Positions 1 through 8,146 of a DNA stretch of 39,882 nt are shown piece by piece. How positions within the stretch are numbered: position 1 is the first letter of the stretch; the number at the start of each line of letters is the position of its first letter. The position numbers and the translations under genes are program-made. The DNA comes from an uncultured Holophagaceae bacterium (GTDB lineage Bacteria; Acidobacteriota; Holophagae; Holophagales; Holophagaceae). Location of the stretch: positions 1 to 39,882 of the forward strand of contig CAIYNT010000299.1 in assembly GCA_903927605.1 (NCBI GenBank), read 5' to 3'. The notes beneath the pieces were generated by a model, which saw only the letters and a list, made by a program, of their open reading frames with translations, was not told where the DNA came from and searched no databases.

Positions 1-274
1 GAAAAGAGCAGAGAAAGGGAATACATCGTCACCATCGTCACATCGTCACATCGTCACATCGTCACATCGTCACATCGTCACATCGTCACATCGTCACATC
101 GTCACAGTGACTCCCCCAAGGCCCAGCCGGGGTTCCTATGTAATTCAAGCAATCACTATTCCCGCCACCAACCTGACCACCGAAATGAACTCCGACACCG
201 CCCAGGGCATGACCTGCCAGGTCATGTGGGCGGTCGCCGATGCCCATGCCGCCCGGGACCGTACTCCCCCAAGC
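1..274. other. Stretch without a firm gene at the left edge
   Basis: Apart from the tandem repeat no convincing gene is visible. A plus-strand frame is open from before the window through the repeat to a stop at 364, but it would overlap the 275-493 minus gene tail to tail by about 90 nt. A 26-codon minus-strand reading ending at 145 has no ribosome site. Either could be the remnant of a gene; I call neither. Confidence 0.4.
24..104. repeat. 8-bp tandem repeat, ten units
   Basis: The unit CATCGTCA occurs once at 24-31, then after one extra C nine times without error from 33 to 104. The period is not a multiple of three. On the plus strand the array has no stop in any frame; on the minus strand it has a TGA in every frame each 24 nt, so it cannot be coding there. 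A slippage-prone array at an island edge could be a variable locus or a protein-binding array; nothing in the sequence decides. Confidence 0.95.
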
Positions 275-493
275 CTACTCGACGATGATGTCCTCGCTCT
301 CCGGCCAGGCCGGATTCGGCGGGATCGTTGTGAGCCCCTGGTCGGAGACCGTGAACTGGCGTAACCCACGGAGAGCACTTCTTGGGAGGGGGACATTCGC
401 ATGGGGGTTATGAAGGTACTCCATGCCCTCCAGCAACGACGCAGGGCAGTGCCAACCGCTCGCAAAGCATCCTGCAACGACCACACCTCTCAC
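275..493 (-). CDS. Small protein of unknown function, 72 aa
   Basis: GTG start whose last two bases and the following A form the TGA stop of the upstream gene (GTGA overlap), the usual sign of translational coupling. The product has no motif I recognise; it is neutral, with a proline-rich, acidic C-terminus (ending PESEDIIVE). It forms a two-gene unit with 490-723, transcribed from the promoter at 837-865. The phage-like neighbourhood suggests an accessory role, but function is unknown. Confidence 0.6.
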   Translation of the reverse strand: MRGVVVAGCFASGWHCPASLLEGMEYLHNPHANVPLPRSALRGLRQFTVSDQGLTTIPPNPAWPESEDIIVE

Positions 494-723
494 TGATGAT
501 ACTGCCGCCCCACCCAGGGGAGTGCCGCCGTGCCCAGGGCCATGACCCTGTAGACGTCCCCGGCTGGGATCGGAATGACCTCGGTCTCATCAAGATTTGG
601 TAGGCCGTCGAGGATGGCCGCGAGCCGGGTCAGTTCACGGTGGAGAAGAAGGGCCAGTACCGCAGGAGGAAGGTCCTGGGTGTGTGGCAAGACAGGCGTG
701 GGGGTTTCGAGGATGGTGGTCAT
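490..723 (-). CDS. Small protein of unknown function, 77 aa
   Basis: Start ATG at 723 is preceded by GGAGG nine bases upstream; an upstream in-frame start at 762 has no such site. The product begins MTTILETPTPVLPHTQ and continues with a probable amphipathic helix rich in leucine (LPPAVLALLLHRELTRLAAI). No family recognised. The stop overlaps the GTG of the next gene. About 107 nt of leader separates it from its promoter. Confidence 0.65.
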   Translation of the reverse strand: MTTILETPTPVLPHTQDLPPAVLALLLHRELTRLAAILDGLPNLDETEVIPIPAGDVYRVMALGTAALPWVGRQYHQ

Positions 724-836
724 GGGGGGAAGCCTCCAATGATGTACCAGGAAGCCAGGCACTCCCGTCCGACTTGGCCATCCAGGTCAGATCGACCAGG
801 GGAGTACCATCCGTTCGAGGCGTTTGAACGTTCCTA

Positions 837-865
837 TATATAGATCTCGCTCTGCTCGATCTGAA
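837..865 (-). promoter_or_regulatory. Sigma-70-type promoter of the 723-275 unit
   Basis: On the minus strand TTCAGA (865-860), a 17-nt spacer and TATATA (842-837) match the usual -35/-10 layout. The predicted transcript starts near 830, and an imperfect inverted repeat (CGTTC/GAACG) lies at the start of the leader, a possible operator. Confidence 0.6.
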
Positions 866-897
866 CGGATAGAAGAATTGAAGACAACGCGCGCGAA

Positions 898-921
898 ATC
901 TACTCAAGACTACGAGTAGAT
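898..921. repeat. Perfect 8-bp inverted repeat
   Basis: ATCTACTC (898-905) and GAGTAGAT (914-921) are separated by 8 nt. It lies between the end of the RepA-like gene at 1012 and the promoter at 837-865, so it may be an operator or a weak terminator. There is no T-run. Confidence 0.6.
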
Positions 922-1011
922 GAAGGTCGAGATCCGAGTCATAGGTGATCTCCCCTGGGCGGTCTCAGACTCCTGAATGCGGGTAACAGAATGGACCTCA
1001 TGTCAGGATGG

Positions 1012-2112
1012 TCAGGTCAGGAGATGGGCGTCCCGGAGACGTTTGAGAGCTGAGCGAAGTGCGCTCCGAGAGTCCTGGCAATTGCTGAATAGTTGTAAGG
1101 CCAAGTTCTCCCGGTCGGCCTCTACTACGTTGGGATCCTGGTAGACGGCTAGGACCTGCTGGTCCTTGGTCAGTTTGACCCGACGAGGCCCGGGATCTCC
1201 GTGATCAGCTTCTGGCCCGAGAACTTCTTGGGGGGAGAGCAGCCCCGTCTCGGGATCCCGTTCGAGGTCCATGGTGAACCCGTCTTGGCCGTCATTGTTT
1301 TCGAGGACCCTCAGCTCCAGGAGGTCGGCGTGGCCTGGCTCCGCCCCGCTCTGGGCCCAGCCTTGGCCGCTCGGCTTACGGACCATCTTCTTCACGGTCA
1401 GCCCGAGGATGAAGCGCGCGGCGGCGCGGTGGGCGGACGCCCCCCGGACGGCATGGAGCGCCGACCGAGGGGCTTGGCCCTGCTTGTTCCCCGGTTTCCC
1501 GAGGTGGTGGATGAACATCACCGTCCCGCCCGTGATCTCCCGAATGTGGTTCGCGTAGGCCCAGATGGGTCGCGCAGCTTCTGTGCTGTTCTCGTCGCCG
1601 AGGGACACGCAGGCCAGCGTGTCGATGATGATGAGACTGGGGATAACCTCGGCCTCGACCATGTACGTCACGTGGTCGGCGATCCCGGCCATTGGATCGG
1701 AGTCCGAAGCCCCAGGGCTACCCGTTTGGTAGATGCCGTGGAAGTTCTCAGCGATCAGGGCGGTGACCTCCGGGTCATGCCCGGGGTTCACCTGGTCGGC
1801 AATCCGCCGCAGGCGGTTCTCGATGGCCCGGCGGGAGCCCTCCATGCTGAAAAATGCCACGTGAACTGGCTCGCCGATGGCCATGCCCATGAAGGGCAGT
1901 CCCGCAGCCAGAGCGATGCCCATTGTCAAGCTCAACTGGGTCTTGGATGTTGCGGGCTCCCCGACCAACATTCCAACCTCACCAGCAGGAAGGATGTCAG
2001 GGATCAACATTAGCTGCGGCGAAGCGCCGCTGGCGAGAACGTGAGCAAGGTTCAGCCGGTCGAATCCGGTTGGACTGGGCTTGTTGTAGTAGCTATCGCG
2101 CAGGTCAGTCAT
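1012..2112 (-). CDS. RepA-like AAA ATPase (AAA_25 / RecA fold)
   Basis: 366 aa. A P-loop GEPATSKTQ lies near residues 51-59 and a Walker B strand SLIIIDTLA near 159-167, followed by the FIHHLGK segment common to RepA/DnaB-like hexameric ATPases of plasmids and phages. Members usually act in replication or recombination of mobile DNA. The C-terminal 80 residues look like a winged-helix end (SRSALRSALKRLRDAHLLT). The ATG overlaps the end of the upstream gene by 8 nt, so the two are coupled. The P-loop has Thr-Ser before the Lys instead of Gly-x-Gly, which is tolerated in this family. Helicase or ATPase role inferred; substrate unknown. Confidence 0.85.
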   Translation of the reverse strand: MTDLRDSYYNKPSPTGFDRLNLAHVLASGASPQLMLIPDILPAGEVGMLVGEPATSKTQLSLTMGIALAAGLPFMGMAIGEPVHVAFFSMEGSRRAIENRLRRIADQVNPGHDPEVTALIAENFHGIYQTGSPGASDSDPMAGIADHVTYMVEAEVIPSLIIIDTLACVSLGDENSTEAARPIWAYANHIREITGGTVMFIHHLGKPGNKQGQAPRSALHAVRGASAHRAAARFILGLTVKKMVRKPSGQGWAQSGAEPGHADLLELRVLENNDGQDGFTMDLERDPETGLLSPQEVLGPEADHGDPGPRRVKLTKDQQVLAVYQDPNVVEADRENLALQLFSNCQDSRSALRSALKRLRDAHLLT

Positions 2113-2803
2113 TGGAGGTCAGCTCCATATCGTCGTCGGCGTCGGCGTCATAGAGATGCCGATTTGCCTTTCGATTGGCCTTGGCGCGCTCCCTAATCTC
2201 TTCGACGGTGAGTCTGGGCTCTTCGGCGACGTGGGACGGGGCATGCGCAGGTCCGGGTTCGTCCAAGTAGCCCTCCTCCGGCTCCGAGTCAGTCTCGGGA
2301 CCAGGCCCGACCTCGGTGGTGGAACCAGACGGATCTTCGTCTTCGTCAGGAGCTCCGAGCTTGGCAAGGTACAGACCGCCCTTGCCAGCACTCTTGACCT
2401 CGATAGAGAACCAAGTGTCCTGGAGGGCCTTCATCAGGATCGGCCAATTCGGGTTGGTTTCCCCGGGCATGCCGCCGGCAGCTAGGATTGCATCGACGTG
2501 GGCGTAGTTTTTGTCGATGAGCCACTCTCGGGTCTCGGCGTCGTCGAAGTTGATGAACAACGTTCCGCTCAGGCCAGTGATGGTTTTCCAGTTTGTGACG
2601 ACCGTGTAGCCGGAGTAGACCGTGCTTTCCTTGCCCTCGATCATCGTGAGTTGGGCGATGTGCTCTCCTACTGTCAGGGAGCCGGTACGGGGAGCCCTTG
2701 GCTTCTTCCCGGGTGGGGCCCAACCGTGCTTGGGAGTATTCCTTCCGCCATTCTTGCGGGAGCCCTCGGGCTGGTTGGTGTCCTGATTGTCGGTTGGTGT
2801 CAT
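2105..2803 (-). CDS. Unknown protein with basic N-terminus and acidic tail
   Basis: 232 aa, not matched to a family I know. Residues 1-42 are basic and proline-rich; residues 43-150 look like a compact alpha/beta domain (TGSLTVGEHIAQLTMIEGKE and so on); the remainder is strongly acidic and ends in DADADDDMELTSND. A basic head and acidic tail beside a RepA-like ATPase recalls single-strand-binding or loading partners, but this is only analogy. It is coupled to the ATPase by an 8-nt overlap. Start ATG at 2803 has a weak ribosome site. Confidence 0.7.
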   Translation of the reverse strand: MTPTDNQDTNQPEGSRKNGGRNTPKHGWAPPGKKPRAPRTGSLTVGEHIAQLTMIEGKESTVYSGYTVVTNWKTITGLSGTLFINFDDAETREWLIDKNYAHVDAILAAGGMPGETNPNWPILMKALQDTWFSIEVKSAGKGGLYLAKLGAPDEDEDPSGSTTEVGPGPETDSEPEEGYLDEPGPAHAPSHVAEEPRLTVEEIRERAKANRKANRHLYDADADDDMELTSND

Positions 2804-3021
2804 GGGTCACTTTGATGAATGGGCAGGGCTCGGCCCACCCCGGGTTTATGGGGTCATCTGGCCCCGTCAGGGCCAGCGGGTGGTCAGTGGTGATGCGGCC
2901 CTGGTCAGGGCGTTGATGGTGATAGAGCCTCGGCCTTTCAGCCGGCGAAGGTCTTAGGGGGATCGGGTTGAGGGTATGGGGCTGATCATGCTCAGGGCTC
3001 CTGGGGTTGGGGGGGCTTTCG

Positions 3022-3492
3022 TCAGCTAGCCTTTTCGTTCGTGTTGTCCTGAATGACTGTGCCGTCGGGGCGGCGCGACACACCCAGGAGGGTGGCGTAG
3101 GGCGAGGTCAGGACTCGCAGGATCAGGTCCAGGGCCTCGGGGGCATCGTCAGCGATGAAGGAACGCCCCCGAAGAGCGTCGATGCCAGCCACGAGGTGGT
3201 CATGGCCATACTCAGTGCCATCGCTGGTCCCGACCCAGACCCCCCAGGCGAGCCCGAGGCCATTGCGCTCGATCCTGCACCAGCCGATGCCAGGGGCCTG
3301 TGCCTTGAGGCTGGCGGAGCCACTTTGGTTCAGCTCTGGCAGGCGGCAGAGGTTAGCGTCCAGGTCACGGAGGCCCCTGGGCGTGGTGGGGGTGAAACTC
3401 CCCGGAGGATTGATGGCGTCCAGGTCGATGGCCGCGACGATGTCGGCCAGGTCGGCCATGATCTGGCTGAGTGAGGGCGAAAGGTCTTTCAT
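3022..3492 (-). CDS. Unknown protein, 156 aa
   Basis: ATG at 3492 is chosen over one at 3504 because GGAGG lies five bases before it and because it overlaps the upstream stop as ATGA. The product starts MKDLSPSLSQIMADLADIV. It has no recognisable motif; a Trp/Gly-rich middle (GIGWCRIERNGLGLAWGVW) and a helical C-terminal half are visible. It is the second cistron after the BRO-N gene; roughly 220 nt without a gene follow before 2803. Confidence 0.65.
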   Translation of the reverse strand: MKDLSPSLSQIMADLADIVAAIDLDAINPPGSFTPTTPRGLRDLDANLCRLPELNQSGSASLKAQAPGIGWCRIERNGLGLAWGVWVGTSDGTEYGHDHLVAGIDALRGRSFIADDAPEALDLILRVLTSPYATLLGVSRRPDGTVIQDNTNEKAS

Positions 3493-4040
3493 GTTGTCCT
3501 CCATTGGACGTGTTGTTGAGGAAGCAGGGAAGGGACCCGGTGCAGGCGGCGATCGCCCGCACCTGGAGCCGCATGGTTAGGGGTGCTTGGGCAATAGGTC
3601 TGGGGCTCGACCGGGGGCGCAGTTGTCTGCCCCCGCTCGCGGAGGAATTGGGCCAACTCTTCCTCAGCGAGGGGTTCACTGATCCTAGGCACCTCCGGAA
3701 AGGTCTTCCAGATCAGCGGGAGCACCTCGTTCTCCAACCAGTCCTGCATCACTGCTTTGGCGTGCTTATTCATGGAATTGGTAATGAGGAAGAAGCCGGT
3801 GGTATTGAAGGTGATCATTTCTTGGTCACCTGTTGAGGTTGGGATCTTTTGCACTCTCCGGTGTACCTCTGAAATCCTTCCGAGCATCCTGGCCACGTCA
3901 GAGTTGGTCGCCTCTGAGTTCCCGAGGGCACGGAGCACGTCCATCGCGACCACCCAGGTCTTCCCGCGATCGTCGATGATGATCCGCACGAGGTGGCCGT
4001 TGTGGGTGTAGTGATTGAGGCCTAGCAACGGCTTAGCCAT
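3489..4040 (-). CDS. BRO-N domain antirepressor-like protein
   Basis: 183 aa from ATG 4040, which overlaps the stop of the upstream excisionase-like gene by 8 nt. The first 120 residues carry the BRO-N pattern: a WVVAMDVLRALG stretch, then a KIPTSTGDQEMITFNTTGFF block, then AVMQDWLENEVLPLIWKTF. The family is found in phage antirepressors and baculovirus BRO proteins and binds DNA. The C-terminal 60 residues are low-complexity and contain no usual KilA-C or ANT partner domain. A role in regulating the element is likely from the family and from its place next to an excisionase-like protein. Confidence 0.85.
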   Translation of the reverse strand: MAKPLLGLNHYTHNGHLVRIIIDDRGKTWVVAMDVLRALGNSEATNSDVARMLGRISEVHRRVQKIPTSTGDQEMITFNTTGFFLITNSMNKHAKAVMQDWLENEVLPLIWKTFPEVPRISEPLAEEELAQFLRERGQTTAPPVEPQTYCPSTPNHAAPGAGDRRLHRVPSLLPQQHVQWRTT

Positions 4041-4269
4041 GGGACGCCTCCGTGCTCTTAGGCTCAGAGGCCGGAGTGGTGGCTGCGGTGCTGGTGGCAG
4101 GCTCACTCATCTGGGACAGAACCCAGGCGTCGAGGTCTTCCGGGTCGTAGTGGGCCTTCCTGAGCAGGACGACATGCCTTGGTCCTTGCCCCTTCCGGCG
4201 GAGAGCCCGCAGGACGCTGGGAGGCAGGTTGAGCCTTTCGCAGGCTTCGGTCTCGGGGATCAACTTCAC
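4033..4269 (-). CDS. Excisionase/MerR-like small DNA-binding protein
   Basis: 78 aa; GTG start at 4269 preceded by GAGGTG. Residues 1-52 fit a winged-helix of the excisionase/HTH_17 type: a helix EACERLNLPPSVLRALRRKG followed by a wing (GPRHVVLLRKAHYDPEDLDAWV). The remainder is a Ser/Thr/Ala-rich tail. Such proteins act as recombination directionality factors or as regulators in phages and islands. First gene of the unit with BRO-N. No integrase is adjacent, so which of the two roles applies is open. Confidence 0.75.
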   Translation of the reverse strand: MKLIPETEACERLNLPPSVLRALRRKGQGPRHVVLLRKAHYDPEDLDAWVLSQMSEPATSTAATTPASEPKSTEASHG

Positions 4270-4273
4270 GTTG

Positions 4274-4288
4274 CACCTCTTTGAGGTG
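4274..4288 (-). promoter_or_regulatory. Hairpin containing the ribosome site of the 4269 gene
   Basis: On the minus strand CACCTC-AAA-GAGGTG forms a perfect 6-bp stem whose 3' arm is the Shine-Dalgarno sequence, four bases before the GTG. It could mask translation of the excisionase-like protein or be a small operator. Confidence 0.4.
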
Positions 4289-4350
4289 GGTATCGTCGAC
4301 TTGATTGCCGGACACCCTTCAACTATGCAAAAGCGAAGTCTGGATATTTT

Positions 4351-4542
4351 TCACTTGTACATCGCGATGTTGGTCTGAGATCGGAAGACCTCAGTAGATA
4401 CGACGGGTTTGGCCACTTTCGGCAATTTTTCGTCGCGGTTGCCCTCCTTTGGGTGGCCCTTGTTGGCATGGGCGAGCCCAGTCCACTTCCCGGGTCGAGG
4501 TTCCCCAGAATTGGCCTGGACCCGGGTCTCTACATGGGCCAT
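4351..4542 (-). CDS. Possible CDS, frame open upstream without a start codon
   Basis: 63 aa from ATG 4542. The same frame is open back to a stop at 4692-4690, and the upstream part reads like real protein (VTIKIHERLVVHLLAEQV and on), but it has no ATG, GTG or TTG. Either the start has been lost by mutation or base error, or only the C-terminal part is made, or this is chance. The visible product is basic with no known domain. Confidence 0.35.
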   Translation of the reverse strand: MAHVETRVQANSGEPRPGKWTGLAHANKGHPKEGNRDEKLPKVAKPVVSTEVFRSQTNIAMYK

Positions 4543-4721
4543 GACCTCGGCCAGGGCAACGGCGAGCCGTCCGATCTGATCCCTGGTTAGAGCCGTGCGT
4601 ACCTGCTCTGCCAGCAGGTGAACGACGAGGCGCTCGTGGATCTTGATGGTGACCCCGGCCCGTGGAGGGTGTGACCGAAAGCCGAAAGGTCAGATTTCGT
4701 TTCTTTTCCTTTTTCGAGGTC

Positions 4722-6005
4722 TTAAGCCACGCTCACCGCGACGAGTCTGGCAAGCTGCATCGGCACACGTTCCAGGTCTGCAAGATCAACAGTGAAAATC
4801 AAGACTTCTAAGGGGTTCTTCCCTGGACGGTGGACAAGGTAACGAACGCGCACTCCAGGCGACCCGTAACCGTGGGCATGGGGATAGACCAACACGACCG
4901 TATCGGCCTCGAACCGCTGGGCGTAGGCGTTGACTTGGTACACATCAGCCGGTGAGACCCCACAATTCGGAATGAAGGGATCTAGGCGCTTCCACTTAGT
5001 GTCAAGGATGACGGTGCCAACCCCGGGGCCATGGAACAGGAGGTCGGGTCGTAAGGCGAAGGCGCCCTTCCCACTATCAGCGAAGACGCCAAGGTAGAGA
5101 CCAGCCTGGGCCTGGGTCAGGACGGTGACACCGGCAGGCTCCAGAGTGGCCTTAGCGACCTTGGCGACATAGGTCTCGAACAGGGTGTTCATGTCCCAGA
5201 TAAAGGCGAACGTCTTGCTCCGGGGCCCATGTGGCTCACTGAACTCTGGGTTGGCCTGACCAAGGAGGAGTTTGGCCAAGGTCAGCAGTGGCCCCAAGTG
5301 GTAGGACATGCGGTCCAGATGGACTGCGGCAACCTGGCAGGCGGTCATGCGAGTCTCGGTCACCCCCTCCATGGCATGCCGAACTTCCAAGCGAAGAGGA
5401 CCAAGCCCATCACCGGCTAAGATTCGCTCGGCCACACGTAGCGCGGCCTTGAAGGTCCGGTTCAAGGGGGTGTCCTCGCTTCGATCGTCGAAGCGGCAGG
5501 CGAAGCCGGGCACATGGGTGATCTCCAAGCGGAGTTGGGTGGCCCAGTCGATCTTCCCCCGCACGCGAGGGAGCTGGTCTTCGTGGGCCTTATACTCCTG
5601 GCGCAGCCCCCGCCGAAGGGCTTCGGCCAGCTTCAGCAAGTAAATCCGGGCCAGCGATGCCAACACTGGTTCTTCCTGGGCGACACAGGCGGCCATGTCC
5701 GACGCCATCACGTCCAGGTCGTGGGCGATTACGAGCATCCGAAGGAGGGCTTCCCGGGCCCTCCCAGTCGTGGCCCATCCATCGACCTTGGGCAGGACTT
5801 CCACCTGTAAGTCTTCGACAACCACGAGGCCGACGAACTGGTGAAAGCGCAGTTGGTCTGGTGAGTCCCAGGTGGCCAAACGGGCACCCATGCTCAATCC
5901 GGCATCCACAATAGCGGTGGCTGCATCCAGGGAAATGCCACTCGGACCCGGCGGTCGCGTTGCCAGGACTTCCAGTGTTCCCTGCTCGAATACGTTGATT
6001 CTCAC
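4722..6005 (-). CDS. mcrC: McrC, nuclease subunit of a McrBC type IV restriction system
   Basis: 427 aa. McrC proteins supply the DNA-cutting subunit that McrB drives. The C-terminal PD-(D/E)xK nuclease is visible as RPDLLF (near 318-323) followed by VILDTKWK (near 331-338) and YQVNAYAQRF downstream, the expected D...DxK...Q order. The N-terminal 250 residues fit the family's McrB-binding region (for example FHQFVGLVVVED, and EEPVLASLARIYLLKLAEAL). The GTG start overlaps the McrB stop by 4 nt. Last gene of the helicase-wHTH-mcrB-mcrC operon. All catalytic residues appear present, so it should be active. Confidence 0.93.
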   Translation of the reverse strand: MRINVFEQGTLEVLATRPPGPSGISLDAATAIVDAGLSMGARLATWDSPDQLRFHQFVGLVVVEDLQVEVLPKVDGWATTGRAREALLRMLVIAHDLDVMASDMAACVAQEEPVLASLARIYLLKLAEALRRGLRQEYKAHEDQLPRVRGKIDWATQLRLEITHVPGFACRFDDRSEDTPLNRTFKAALRVAERILAGDGLGPLRLEVRHAMEGVTETRMTACQVAAVHLDRMSYHLGPLLTLAKLLLGQANPEFSEPHGPRSKTFAFIWDMNTLFETYVAKVAKATLEPAGVTVLTQAQAGLYLGVFADSGKGAFALRPDLLFHGPGVGTVILDTKWKRLDPFIPNCGVSPADVYQVNAYAQRFEADTVVLVYPHAHGYGSPGVRVRYLVHRPGKNPLEVLIFTVDLADLERVPMQLARLVAVSVA

Positions 6006-8128
6006 TGGTAGATCTTGAGGATGGCCGCCTGGGAGATCAGTGGGTTCACCATGAACCTGCTGGATTTGCTGTTCTTGAAACCCGCCGGACTCTCCATGTC
6101 CTGGATGACCTGGAGGTCTCGGGACTTACCCACGTCGTTGAACACCTGCTGGATGCGACGCCAGTCTTCGTAGAAGTATTCCTGAAGCAAAGGGACGATC
6201 TGGTTCTGGAAGCGGGAGACCAAGTCTTCGATGGAGGTGACCCCCAATAAGTAGGTGTGGCCTATGACGTGGTCACGGTCGAAGAGGACCTCGATCCGGT
6301 CGTTCATGGCACGAAGTAGCGCCTGGAGGTCCACTCCAGCCACGTCGGTGGCAAGTAGCTCGGGCCTTGGCGGCATCTCGATGAAGGCGAAGCGCCGCCG
6401 CAGGGCTGTATCCATCAGGGCAATCGAACGATCGGCAGTGTTCATGGTGCCGATGACATAGAGGTTCGGCGGGACCGTTAGGCCGTCGGAGCTATAGGGG
6501 AGAATGGCCTCCTGCTCATCGTCACCTCCGAGGCGCTTGGAGGGCTCCAACAGTGTGATCAGCTCGCCGAAGGTCTTGGCCAAGTTGGCGCGGTTGATCT
6601 CGTCGATGATGAGCACGCAGTTCCGTGCCTTCCCTGTCTCGACCTTCTGGTTTAGGAGATCGTGGAGGGCCTGGCGCTTTAATGCCTTCTGATCCATGAG
6701 GTAGACGGACTGTTGGGATAGGCGTTTGGCGAAGATCTTCTCCACGGGCAGGCTCGCCTCGGAGTGCCAAAGCCATTTAACCCCTCGTCGATGCTCATAG
6801 CCCCCAGGGCGGGTCTGGAAGACGTAACCCCCACTCACGACTCCGATGGCGCGGAACTTAGTATTCCCGTCGGAGATCACCACCAAATCCCCGGCCTTCA
6901 TCTCGTTCTTCATGCGGTGGACGGCGGTGACCGCAAAGTCGGTGGGCTCTGCGCTGGCGTTTTTCTGGATGAACCTGGCCTGCATGGTCGCAAGGGTGTC
7001 GCACCCCGTAAAGTCCACGCCAGATGCAAATCCCAGGCAGACGTAGTCGTTCTCCAAGCAGTCCTGATAGACCCAATCCTCCTCCGCCTTGGTCGAGTCC
7101 CCGAGGCTCATCTTGTGCACCTTACGGTCCTTCACATCGAAGGCAGAGGTTGCCTTGGCTGGGGTCATCAGCTCCCGAGCCCGGGTCACGGCAGTCAGGA
7201 ATACTCCGGGCTTCACTCGGTAGTTGACCTTCTCGCCATCCATCTCCGGGCGGATGCCCTCGATGAACTCCTCATAGCTGAAGCTTGGGTGGAAGGTCAC
7301 GAAGTAGATCTGGAGGTTCCGCAGCTCCCTATATCGGGCCATCAGTGCCTTGCGGTCCTTGGGTGCCTTCCCATCGCATAGTCGAACGGCCAGGGCCGCA
7401 GTGTTGTATGTCTTCCCAGTGCCTGGCGGACCCCAGAGCACAGCGTTCAAGACTCCGGGAGGGAGGACAATCTGGTCCTCGTCCTCTTCATCCCGCTCCT
7501 CGGGCAGGACTGGGCCGGGACCCGCCGCCGTCGCCATTTGGCCCCAGATGTTCTTACTGAAAACTAACAAATCCTCACCATTGCGATGAGCCAGGACGCT
7601 TTGGTGAACCATGGACACCTTAGGTGGGACCTCTTCACCCTTGGATTTCAACCAACCTTCGAGAACCTCTACCTTGAAGATCGCAGGGACACCTAGGACA
7701 TGGCGGTCTTGGTAGTGAAACGCGATCTTCCACTTGTAGGCTTCCCCCAGGTCAATGGCATCAATTGCCCAGAACCGCCCCTCAGCCGATGCCTTCGCCA
7801 CTTGAACCACCATCGACTTGACCTTGGTGAAGGCTTCCTCGGGAGTGGCTCCATATTTTGCCAGCCAGGCATACTCCCCCCCGTAGATCCGCCCACCTAC
7901 GGGGTCCTTCGGGGTGAGATTGTTTCGGCTGTAGATGCCGAATTTGAAGGCCGATCCACCCCAGATGCTTCCCATGGTGTCCAGGCGCTGTTCCAACCAA
8001 GCCGTCAACGTGTTGCTGTCTCCGGTCTTGCTGTATTCGGCAAGGGTGCAGGTCTCCAGCCTTTCAAGTGGCCACTCCTCCAAGAACTTATCCCATAGGC
8101 CGTATAGGTTCTCGACATTGGTAGTCAT
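6002..8128 (-). CDS. mcrB: McrB-type GTPase with an EVE-like domain inserted in its AAA+ module
   Basis: 708 aa. The N-terminal 200 residues are the probable specificity region and do not resemble E. coli McrB. The AAA+ part has Walker A LWGPPGTGKT (near 234-243), YEEFIEGIRP, Walker B LIIDEINRANLAKTFGELI (near 503-521) and GTMNTADRS (near 556-564), the McrB signature. Between YEEFIEGIRP and Walker B about 160 residues (near 330-490) are inserted: they begin KVHKMSLGDS, contain CLENDYVCLGF and GDLVVISDGNTKFRAIGVV, and resemble EVE/PUA-like modified-base readers. McrBC enzymes cut DNA with modified cytosines; the insert suggests a different or second reader. Ribosome site AAAGGTGG precedes the ATG. 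Confidence 0.92.
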   Translation of the reverse strand: MTTNVENLYGLWDKFLEEWPLERLETCTLAEYSKTGDSNTLTAWLEQRLDTMGSIWGGSAFKFGIYSRNNLTPKDPVGGRIYGGEYAWLAKYGATPEEAFTKVKSMVVQVAKASAEGRFWAIDAIDLGEAYKWKIAFHYQDRHVLGVPAIFKVEVLEGWLKSKGEEVPPKVSMVHQSVLAHRNGEDLLVFSKNIWGQMATAAGPGPVLPEERDEEDEDQIVLPPGVLNAVLWGPPGTGKTYNTAALAVRLCDGKAPKDRKALMARYRELRNLQIYFVTFHPSFSYEEFIEGIRPEMDGEKVNYRVKPGVFLTAVTRARELMTPAKATSAFDVKDRKVHKMSLGDSTKAEEDWVYQDCLENDYVCLGFASGVDFTGCDTLATMQARFIQKNASAEPTDFAVTAVHRMKNEMKAGDLVVISDGNTKFRAIGVVSGGYVFQTRPGGYEHRRGVKWLWHSEASLPVEKIFAKRLSQQSVYLMDQKALKRQALHDLLNQKVETGKARNCVLIIDEINRANLAKTFGELITLLEPSKRLGGDDEQEAILPYSSDGLTVPPNLYVIGTMNTADRSIALMDTALRRRFAFIEMPPRPELLATDVAGVDLQALLRAMNDRIEVLFDRDHVIGHTYLLGVTSIEDLVSRFQNQIVPLLQEYFYEDWRRIQQVFNDVGKSRDLQVIQDMESPAGFKNSKSSRFMVNPLISQAAILKIYQ

Positions 8129-8146
8129 GGGCCACCTTTAGCTATT

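Noticed and set aside
24..104. Possible CRISPR array
   Set aside because: The 8-bp units are contiguous with no spacers and no cas genes are near.
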